Assembly: GCA_964488675.1 (NCBI GenBank)
Contig: CAZAWA010000031.1
Span: forward strand, 1 to 20,616
Source: QZKY01 sp964488675
Lineage (GTDB): Bacteria; Pseudomonadota; Gammaproteobacteria; Burkholderiales; Burkholderiaceae_D
DNA length: 20,616 nt
Reading direction: 5' to 3'
A program made the position numbers and the translations under genes. Below, piece after piece: positions 14,733-20,616 of this stretch. The notes below the pieces were generated by a model that was given only the letters and a program-made list of their open reading frames with translations, was not told the DNA's origin and searched no databases. The first letter of the stretch is position 1. Each line of letters opens with the position of its first letter.

Positions 14733-16724
14733 TTATTGGCCGTCAATTGCCTCCAGCGCGGCCTGCTGGGTCAGCCATTCATCTTCCAGTTGCGCCAGTT
14801 CCTTGGTGCAATATGCCTGATCGGTCAGCAATATTTTCAGTTGCGCCTTGTTCTCATGCTCGTAAATGGACGGGCTGGCGAGTTGCGCATCGATCTGTGC
14901 CTTCTTGGCGTTGTGTCTGGCGATCTGCTCTTCCAGCCGCTTGATGCGCGCTTCGATCGGTTTTCTGAGGGCGGACAGGCGCTGGCGATCTTCTGCTTCC
15001 TGCCGCTTTTGTTCGCGTCGGTCGGGCGGTGTGACGGATGTCGGCGGGGCGGTTAATAAGGGTGAACTCGATGGCGGGTTCGGGGCGGGTAGCAATTCCG
15101 TGCCTTTGCCAAGCTTGGTCTGGAACAGCCAGTCGCGGTAATCGTCCAGGTCGCCATCAAAATCCTGCAGGCGGCCATTGGCGACGATGATGAACTGGTC
15201 GGTGGTGGCGCGCAGCAGATGGCGGTCGTGCGACACGACGATCAGCGTGCCTTCGAATTGTGCCAGCGCGTCCGTCAGCGCCTCACGCGTTTCCAGATCA
15301 AGGTGGTTGGTCGGTTCATCCAGCAACAGCAGGTTGGGGCGCTGCCAGACGATCATCGCCAGCGCCAGGCGCGCTCTTTCGCCGCCGGAAAACGGCGCGA
15401 TCGAACTGGTTGCCATCGTGCCGGGAAAGTTGAAGCTGCCGAGGAAGTTGCGCAATTCCTGCTCGCGCGCGTCCGGCGCAATCTTCGCCAGATGCCACAG
15501 CGGCGACTCGTCCGGACGCAGCATCTCGATCTGGTGCTGCGCGAAATAGCCAATATTCAGCCCCTTGCCTTTGGTGATGGTACCTGACAGCGGTGGCAGT
15601 TCACCGACTAGGGTTTTGATCAGCGTCGATTTGCCGGCGCCGTTCACGCCCAGCAGGCCAATGCGCTGGCCGGGTTGCAGCGCGAACTTGATGTCGGAGA
15701 CGATGACTTTCTCGCCAATCTTGTCGCCGTGTTCGTCGATGAGTTTGTAACCGGCGTTGACGCCGTCCATTAGCAGCATCGGATTGGGCGCGTTTTCCGG
15801 CTCGCGGAACTCGAAGCAAAATTCGGCGGCGGCGCGCAGCGGTGCCAGCGCTTCCATTTTTTCGAGCATCTTCATGCGGCTTTGCGCCTGTCGGGCCTTG
15901 GATGCTTTCGCCTTGAAGCGGCGCACAAACGACTCCAGATGCGCGCGCTGGCGGTTCTGCTTTTCTATTGTGGCCTGAATCAGTACGATTTGCTCTGCGC
16001 GCTGGCGCTCGAAGGCGGAATAGTTACCGCTGTAGCGTTTGAGTTTCTTTTCATCGATATGGACGATGACATTGACCACGCCGTCGAGAAAATCGCGGTC
16101 ATGCGAAATCACGAGCAGCGTGCCGGGATAGCGCTTGAGCCAGTCTTCCAGCCAGATGATGGCATCGAGATCCAGATGGTTGGTTGGTTCGTCCAGCAGC
16201 AGCAGATCTGACGGGCACATCAGCGCCTGCGCGAGGTTCAGGCGCATGCGCCAGCCGCCGGAAAAGGTGGAAACCGGCTGCGTCATTTCTTCCAGCGAGA
16301 AGCCCAGGCCGATCAGCAATTGTTCGGCGCGCGATTTGACGGTGTAGGCATCGGCGTCCGCCAGCGCGCTGTGCAGTTCGGCGATGCGGATACCGTTCTT
16401 CGCGCTGTCCGGTTGTGCCTCAAGCGCAGTCAGCTCCGCTTCCAGCGTGCGCAACACGGTGTCCCCGTCGATGGCATAGTCGAGCGCAGTGCGATCCAGC
16501 GCCGGGGTTTCCTGCGCTACATAGGCAACGCGCCAGCGGGCGGGGTAGTCGAGGTCACCCTGATCGGCATGCAGCTCGCCGCGCAACAAGGCGAACAGAC
16601 TGGTCTTGCCTGCTCCGTTGGGGCCGATCAGGCCGATCTTTTCGCCAGGGTTGAGGGTAAGGTCGACGGATTCAAACAGCGGCTTGATGCCGCGCGCCAG
16701 ACTTACTTGGATGAATCGGATCAT
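14733..16724 (-). CDS. yheS: ABC-F family ATPase, YheS type
   Basis: Soluble twin-ATPase of the ABC-F family, which acts on ribosomes and has no membrane domain. Its 663 residues contain two nucleotide-binding domains. The first has Walker A GPNGAGKTS (~34-42), signature FSGGWRMRLNLAQAL and LLLLDEPTNHLD; the second has GVNGAGKST, FSGGERARLALAM and LLLLDEPTNHLD. The linker between them (EKQNRQRAHLESFVRRFKA and on) and a charged C-terminal coiled coil (~590-655) match YheS. So do the start MIRFIQVSLARGIKPLFE and the text AYVAQETPALDRTALDYAIDGD, closer to YheS than to Uup or EttA. YheS has been linked to helping ribosomes past difficult nascent chains. No ribosome site is visible before the ATG, and a long palindrome lies 22-92 bp upstream. 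Confidence 0.94.
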   Translation of the reverse strand: MIRFIQVSLARGIKPLFESVDLTLNPGEKIGLIGPNGAGKTSLFALLRGELHADQGDLDYPARWRVAYVAQETPALDRTALDYAIDGDTVLRTLEAELTALEAQPDSAKNGIRIAELHSALADADAYTVKSRAEQLLIGLGFSLEEMTQPVSTFSGGWRMRLNLAQALMCPSDLLLLDEPTNHLDLDAIIWLEDWLKRYPGTLLVISHDRDFLDGVVNVIVHIDEKKLKRYSGNYSAFERQRAEQIVLIQATIEKQNRQRAHLESFVRRFKAKASKARQAQSRMKMLEKMEALAPLRAAAEFCFEFREPENAPNPMLLMDGVNAGYKLIDEHGDKIGEKVIVSDIKFALQPGQRIGLLGVNGAGKSTLIKTLVGELPPLSGTITKGKGLNIGYFAQHQIEMLRPDESPLWHLAKIAPDAREQELRNFLGSFNFPGTMATSSIAPFSGGERARLALAMIVWQRPNLLLLDEPTNHLDLETREALTDALAQFEGTLIVVSHDRHLLRATTDQFIIVANGRLQDFDGDLDDYRDWLFQTKLGKGTELLPAPNPPSSSPLLTAPPTSVTPPDRREQKRQEAEDRQRLSALRKPIEARIKRLEEQIARHNAKKAQIDAQLASPSIYEHENKAQLKILLTDQAYCTKELAQLEDEWLTQQAALEAIDGQ

Positions 16725-16745
16725 TGAAGAAGTGCGTGGGTGTTA

Positions 16746-16816
16746 GCTGCGGAAAAATGGAGTTGGCAGTTAATTTTTGCGGAGCAAAAAATTACTCTGA
16801 ACCCATTTTTCGCAGC
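16746..16816. repeat. 71-bp nested imperfect palindrome in the leader of the ABC-F gene
   Basis: Outer arms GCTGCGGAAAAATGG (16746-16760) and CCATTTTTCGCAGC (16803-16816) pair with a single bulged base. Inner arms TAATTTTTGC (16771-16780) and GCAAAAAATTA (16784-16794) pair around a GGA loop with one extra A. The segments between them (AGTTGGCAGT and CTCTGAAC) still partly match. Read on the minus strand it lies between the prmB stop and the ABC-F start. It could be an RNA structure controlling the ABC-F gene, or the corpse of a small palindromic element. No target duplication is evident. A direct repeat GCAGCGGTG occurs at its edge (16812-16820) and again at 16852-16860. Confidence 0.6.
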
Positions 16817-16860
16817 GGTGAGTCCGGATTTTCTTGTAAAAAGCAATGAAAGCAGCGGTG

Positions 16861-17790
16861 TCACGCTCCAAACTTGGCGTCATTCCTTGAACCGGACTGT
16901 ACCTGCAACTGCTTCGCCTCGATCAGGAACACGCGATCGTCACCGCCGCTGGTGGAGAGCCATACAAGCTCCAGATTGGGAAACGCGGCAATGGCATTGT
17001 CGTATTCGTTGCCGATTTCAACCACCAGAATGCCCTCCGGGGTCAGCCATTTTCCCGCTTCGTTGACGATGCGGCGGACGATGTCCATCCCGTCCGCACC
17101 ACCGGCGAGCGCGTCATGGGGTTCGTGCCGGTATTCATCCGGCAGCGATTCCATCGAGGTGTTGTTCACATAGGGCGGGTTCGCCACAATGATGTCGTAG
17201 CGCTGCGGTTCGAGGCTGTTGTACAGATCGGATTCCACCAGATCGATGCGGTCTTCCAGCTCGTAGTCGGCGACATTGACTTCGGCGACATCGAGCGCGT
17301 CGGGCGAGATATCGACGGCTTCGACGGCGGAGTTGGGGAAGGCTTCAGCCAGCATGATCGCCAGGCAACCGGAACCGGTGCAGAGTTCGAGTATGCTCTC
17401 AACTTCGTCCGGGTTGCCGATCCACGGTGCGAACTGATCCGGAATCAGCTCGGAAATGAAGGAGCGGGGAACCAGCACGCGTTCGTCGACGAAAAAGCGA
17501 TAGTTGGCAAGCCAGGCTTCCTTCGTGATGTAAGCGGCAGGAACGCGATCGGTCGTGCGGCGCTCTATGACAGCCAGTACGCTGGCGATTTCATCGTTTA
17601 GCAGGCGCGCATCGAGGAACGGGTCAAGCCGGTCGATCGGCAGGCTGAGCGTGTGCAGAATCAGATACACTGCCTCATCGTAGGCATCGCTGCTGCCGTG
17701 ACCGAAGTACAGGCCGGCATCCTGAAAGCGCGAAACGGCGTAACGCAGCAAGTCACGGATGGAAACGAAAGTGTTCGCGGGCGTGGTCAT
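16861..17790 (-). CDS. prmB: 50S ribosomal protein L3 glutamine methyltransferase PrmB
   Basis: HemK-family enzyme that N5-methylates a glutamine of ribosomal protein L3 with SAM. Of 309 residues, the N-terminal ~95 form the helical substrate domain. The catalytic domain has motif I ELCTGSGCLAIML (~135-147), an acidic loop AVDISPDAL, and the glutamine-binding NPPY at 204-207. The following text, VNNTSMESLPDEYRHEPHDALAGGADGMD, is characteristic of PrmB rather than PrmC. It starts 11 bp after the dapE stop, so the two are probably co-transcribed; it ends 136 bp before the ABC-F start. The last ~18 residues are a polar tail. Confidence 0.95.
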   Translation of the reverse strand: MTTPANTFVSIRDLLRYAVSRFQDAGLYFGHGSSDAYDEAVYLILHTLSLPIDRLDPFLDARLLNDEIASVLAVIERRTTDRVPAAYITKEAWLANYRFFVDERVLVPRSFISELIPDQFAPWIGNPDEVESILELCTGSGCLAIMLAEAFPNSAVEAVDISPDALDVAEVNVADYELEDRIDLVESDLYNSLEPQRYDIIVANPPYVNNTSMESLPDEYRHEPHDALAGGADGMDIVRRIVNEAGKWLTPEGILVVEIGNEYDNAIAAFPNLELVWLSTSGGDDRVFLIEAKQLQVQSGSRNDAKFGA

Positions 17791-17801
17791 GACAGATCCT
17801 T

Positions 17802-18929
17802 TCAGAGCAACAGGTTTTGCAGCGTGCGAAGGTAAATGTTCTTCAGCGGATCGATGTGCGCAATCTCGACATGTTCGTCGATCTTGTGGATGCTGCCGGT
17901 CAACGGGCCGAACTCGATTACCTGCGGGCAGATTTGTGCGATGAAGCGACCGTCCGATGTGCCGCCGGAGGTCGAGAGTTCGGTATCAAGGCCGGTCTCT
18001 GCCTTGATCGCCGCCGACAGCGCTGTGCTCAAATTCCCGCGGGGCGTCAGGAACGGGAATCCGCTGATGCTCCACTCGATCGAGTATTCGAGTTTGTGCT
18101 TGTCGAGTATTGCATGCACGCGCTTTTGCAATCCTTCCGCAGTGCTGGCGGTCGAAAACCGGAAATTGAAATCGATCACAAGATCGCCCGGAATCACATT
18201 GGATGCGCCTGTTCCACCATTGATGTTGGCCACTTGCCAGCTTGTCGGGTCGTAATATTCGTTGCCGGCATCCCATTGCTCGGCGGCGAGTTCCACCAGC
18301 GCGGGCGCGAACTGATGAACGGGGTTGCGCGCAAGGTGCGGATAGGCGATGTGTCCCTGTATGCCCTTGACCGTCAGTTTGCCAGACATTGATCCGCGCC
18401 GCCCGTTTTTCACCACATCGCCCAGTTGACCGGTCGAAGTCGGTTCGCCGACGATGCAGTAGTCAATCTGCTCTCCACGAGCCTTAAGACGGTCGCAGAC
18501 GATCACGGTGCCGTCAGTGGCAACGCCTTCCTCGTCGCTGGTGATCAGAAAGGCGATAGAACCCTTGTGTTCGGGATGCGCGGCAATGAATTCTTCGCTG
18601 GCGACAACCATGGCAGCGATCGAAGTTTTCATGTCGGCTGCGCCGCGTCCGTAAAGCTTGCCGTCGCGCTGGGTCGGCACGAAGGGTGACGACTGCCACT
18701 TTTCAGCCGGCCCGGTCGGAACCACATCCGTGTGCCCTGCAAAGACAATTACCGGCTGCGCCGTGCCGTGCCGCGCCCACAGATTCGTGACGCCTTTGGA
18801 TTCGACGGTTTCGCAGCGGAAGCCGATTGGCGCGAGGCGCTCAATCAGCAACTGCTGACAACCCTTGTCATCAGGCGTGACCGAGGGGCGGGCGATAAGT
18901 TGTTCTGCCAGGGCAAGGGTTTTGCTCAT
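17802..18929 (-). CDS. dapE: Succinyl-diaminopimelate desuccinylase DapE
   Basis: M20-family di-zinc hydrolase making LL-diaminopimelate and succinate in the lysine and peptidoglycan precursor pathway. In 375 residues the metal ligands are His66 (AGHTDVVPTGP), Asp99 (RGAADMKT), Glu134, Glu162 (GEPTST) and His348 (SIHKIDEH), with catalytic Asp68 and Glu133 (SDEEG). The dimerisation lid lies between about 180 and 290 (GRRGSMSGKLTVKG, YPHLARNPVH). The ATG at 18929 is preferred over a TTG three codons upstream because MSKTLALAEQLI is the usual family start. It is followed closely by prmB; pilU and dapD lie upstream on the same strand, so a pilus gene separates two lysine-pathway genes. Confidence 0.96.
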   Translation of the reverse strand: MSKTLALAEQLIARPSVTPDDKGCQQLLIERLAPIGFRCETVESKGVTNLWARHGTAQPVIVFAGHTDVVPTGPAEKWQSSPFVPTQRDGKLYGRGAADMKTSIAAMVVASEEFIAAHPEHKGSIAFLITSDEEGVATDGTVIVCDRLKARGEQIDYCIVGEPTSTGQLGDVVKNGRRGSMSGKLTVKGIQGHIAYPHLARNPVHQFAPALVELAAEQWDAGNEYYDPTSWQVANINGGTGASNVIPGDLVIDFNFRFSTASTAEGLQKRVHAILDKHKLEYSIEWSISGFPFLTPRGNLSTALSAAIKAETGLDTELSTSGGTSDGRFIAQICPQVIEFGPLTGSIHKIDEHVEIAHIDPLKNIYLRTLQNLLL

Positions 18930-19039
18930 GATGCGCAAGGGAAAGTATGGCGAAACCGAGAGTATGCCTTAATCGGTCAGTTACTGCTGACTTTTGGGTG
19001 GCAAGGGATGATCATAAGCCGACGCCGCGACCCGCCCAG

Positions 19040-19075
19040 AAAAAGGTTCGACCGCACATGCACGCTCGTGCGGTC
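19040..19075 (-). terminator. Likely intrinsic terminator downstream of pilU
   Basis: GACCGCAC (19050-19057) and GTGCGGTC (19068-19075) form a perfect 8-bp stem with a 10-base loop. Read on the minus strand the stem is followed, after about five bases, by five T residues (19044-19040). It lies 75-110 bp after the pilU stop and before dapE, so dapE-prmB-yheS probably start from their own promoter in the ~110 bp that remain. Confidence 0.55.
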
Positions 19076-19106
19076 ACGATTTCTACACAGTACGCCTCCA
19101 AACAGG

Positions 19107-19132
19107 GCGCCTGAGCGAGTCGGCGCAGGCGC
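19107..19132. repeat. Second hairpin in the pilU-dapE gap
   Basis: GCGCCTG and CAGGCGC form a perfect 7-bp stem around a 12-base loop, just past the pilU stop on the minus strand. No T run follows, so alone it is not a standard terminator; it may stabilise the pilU mRNA 3' end or act with the hairpin at 19050-19075. Confidence 0.4.
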
Positions 19133-19149
19133 AATATGGAATCGCCTGT

Positions 19150-20298
19150 TCAGACCTTCATCTTGAATTCGGCAAAGTTTGGTGCATCTGCGGGCCCCGC
19201 CTTTGTTGACGCAGATTCTGGCTGGTGCCCCTTGTCCGGTGACTGGCCATTATTGAGTTGCCATAACAGGTTGGTGACGGAGTCGGCGAACAGCAGCCCA
19301 TCATCGCGTGTGATCGTTCCTTCCCGGATCAGCTTGATCAGGGCCTGTTCGAAAGTTTGTGAACCGGGAGAGAGACTTTTCTCGATCGCGTCGCGGATCG
19401 CCTCGATGTTGCCTTTTTCGATCAGTTCGGCGATGTATTGCGTGTTGCGCATAACTTCGACCGCCGGGATGCGGCCGCCCTTGACCGCGGGGATCAGGCG
19501 CTGAGACACAACGGCACGCAGCGTTGAGGCAAGATCCTGGAGCAGCGAGTGCCGTACATCAAGCGGAAAGAAGCCGATGATGCGGTTGAGAGCGTTGTAA
19601 CTGTTGTTCGCATGCAAGGTGGCGACCACGAGATGACCGGATTGCGCGTAGGCGATGGCCGCGGCCATCGTTTCCTTGTCGCGAATTTCGCCGATCAGGA
19701 TGCAATCCGGCGCCTGGCGCAGCGCATTCTTCAGCGCAATCGGGAGGGAATTTGTGTCCGTGCCGATTTCCCGCTGGTTGACGATGGATTTCTTGCTGCG
19801 GAACAGGTATTCCATCGGATCTTCCAGCGTCAGTATGTGGCCGGTCTGGAGGGTGTTGCGACGGTCGAGCATGGAGGCGATCGTTGTTGATTTGCCGGAT
19901 CCGGTCGCGCCGGCAATCAGGATCAGACCATGCTTGGCGGTGATCAGCTCGGTCAGTACCGGCGGCAGGTTCAGCGCCGCCATTTCCGGGATGGTGCTCG
20001 GGATGTAACGGAAGACGGCAGAGATCGTGCCGCGCTGGCAAAAGGCGGAGAGGCGAAAACGGCCGATGTTTTGTGCAGGAATGCCGATGTTGAGTTCGTT
20101 TTCCTGCATGAGGCGCTTCATGTTTTCTTCGGACACCACCTCCGACAGCAGCGCACGGATCCCGGCCAGATCGATCTTCTGGTCGTTGATGGGCATCAGT
20201 TCTCCGTCAATTTTGATGTGAATCGGCGAATTGACAGAAAAAAACATGTCTGATGCTTTTTTGTCCTGCATCAGCTTGAACAGGCGTTCGATAGCCAT
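19150..20298 (-). CDS. pilU: Type IV pilus retraction ATPase, PilU type
   Basis: Cytoplasmic secretion-type ATPase that helps PilT retract type IV pili. Its 382 residues match PilU (PilT is usually ~345). Seen: the N-terminal FKLMQDKKASDMFFSV with DGELMPI, GRFRLSAFCQRG, Walker A GATGSGKST (130-138), TLEDPMEYLF (Asp box), Walker B CILIGEIRD (199-207) with Glu204, and His box GHLVVATLHANN (~221-232). The C-terminal ~35 residues are polar and probably disordered, with no homology I recognise. A strong ribosome site AGGAGGG sits about 5 bp before the ATG. No other pilus gene is in view; the gene stands between dapD and dapE on the same strand. PilT is possible but the length and local motifs favour PilU. 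Confidence 0.9.
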   Translation of the reverse strand: MAIERLFKLMQDKKASDMFFSVNSPIHIKIDGELMPINDQKIDLAGIRALLSEVVSEENMKRLMQENELNIGIPAQNIGRFRLSAFCQRGTISAVFRYIPSTIPEMAALNLPPVLTELITAKHGLILIAGATGSGKSTTIASMLDRRNTLQTGHILTLEDPMEYLFRSKKSIVNQREIGTDTNSLPIALKNALRQAPDCILIGEIRDKETMAAAIAYAQSGHLVVATLHANNSYNALNRIIGFFPLDVRHSLLQDLASTLRAVVSQRLIPAVKGGRIPAVEVMRNTQYIAELIEKGNIEAIRDAIEKSLSPGSQTFEQALIKLIREGTITRDDGLLFADSVTNLLWQLNNGQSPDKGHQPESASTKAGPADAPNFAEFKMKV

Positions 20299-20414
20299 AA
20301 TGCCCTCCTGGTTGCCATGACGGATGATGCCCCAATGCCCTTGCTGCCGTGTTGCCGTTCGAGGTGGCGGTGATCCGCCCTGCCCCGCCGCCCGCCGATG
20401 CCGTGCGTCCTGCC

Positions 20415-20616
20415 TCAGTCTCCGCGTAGCAGTTCGTTGATGCTGGTCTTGGCGCGGGTGTTGGCGTCGACCTGCTTGACGATGACTGCGCAGTTGAGGC
20501 TGTACTTGCCGTCGTCGGATGGCAGGCTGCCGGCGACGACGACCGAACCCGCCGGAACCCGGCCGAAGCTGACCGTGTCGGTGGCGCGGTTGTAGATGCG
20601 GGTCGACTGGCCGATG
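20415..20616 (-). CDS. dapD: Tetrahydrodipicolinate N-succinyltransferase DapD, C-terminal part
   Basis: Only the last ~67 residues are inside the window; the gene continues past the right edge. DapD adds succinate to tetrahydrodipicolinate in lysine and diaminopimelate synthesis. The visible part belongs to the end of the left-handed beta-helix and the C-terminal strand region: FGRVPAGSVVVAGSLPS, then DGKYSLNCAVIVKQVD and TRAKTSINELLRGD before the TGA at 20415. This ending is typical of the family. The stop lies 116 bp upstream of the pilU start on the same strand, with a short GGCGG/CCGCC hairpin (20366-20379) but no T run between, so read-through into pilU is possible. Confidence 0.94.
   Translation of the reverse strand, partial: IGQSTRIYNRATDTVSFGRVPAGSVVVAGSLPSDDGKYSLNCAVIVKQVDANTRAKTSINELLRGD

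Noticed and set aside
14560..14944. Several short plus-strand frames in and after the AT-rich gap
   Set aside because: They overlap each other in different frames, lack ribosome sites, and run antisense into the ABC-F gene.

Overview
From about position 887 to the end, the window is a betaproteobacterial chromosome segment. It is most likely Burkholderiales, and an Oxalobacteraceae-like organism fits the moderate GC and several protein details (this family-level placement is inference). The main markers are the surE-pcm-nlpD-rpoS-rlmD block, the gloB / methyltransferase / rnhA arrangement, and a dapD-pilU-dapE-prmB-yheS run on the minus strand. The first ~886 bases do not fit: they hold the 5' part of an alphaproteobacterial-type cobS (aerobic cobaltochelatase ATPase), fused abruptly to the last ~32 codons of ihfA. 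No transposase, integrase or att-like repeat is visible there, so an assembly chimera is the first explanation to test.

Layout. 1-851 (-): partial cobS. ~887-985 (+): 3' remnant of ihfA. 994-1353 (+): MerR-type regulator. 1407-4947 (+): surE, pcm, nlpD, rpoS, tightly packed with ATGA overlaps (stationary-phase survival, protein repair, cell division and envelope, general stress sigma factor). 5013-6368 (+): rlmD. 6476-9031 (+): selO, msrB, yciB (redox AMPylator, methionine sulfoxide repair, septation/membrane protein). 9088-10227 (-): a secreted-or-cytosolic adaptor-like protein made almost wholly of nine exact 36-residue Sel1 repeats. 10609-11816 (-): gloB followed by a bacteriohemerythrin. 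11815-13048 (+): a methyltransferase and rnhA, divergent from gloB with start codons that overlap head to head. 13111-13512 (-): a second, paralogous bacteriohemerythrin. 13664-14449 (-): a short-chain dehydrogenase. 14450-14732: AT-rich gap. 14733-16724 (-): YheS-type ABC-F ATPase, preceded by a 71-bp nested imperfect palindrome. 16861-18929 (-): prmB and dapE. 19150-20298 (-): pilU. 20415-20616 (-): 3' end of dapD.

Function. Most genes are housekeeping: translation and ribosome care (rlmD, prmB, yheS), stress survival (surE, pcm, rpoS, selO, msrB, gloB), lysine/peptidoglycan precursor synthesis (dapD, dapE) and envelope or division (nlpD, yciB). The accessory layer is the Sel1 protein, the two hemerythrins and the SDR, all sitting between conserved blocks. 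I do not see a convincing undescribed multi-gene system. The best leads are the cobS/ihfA junction, the paired hemerythrins around gloB-methyltransferase-rnhA, and the palindromic leader of the ABC-F gene.
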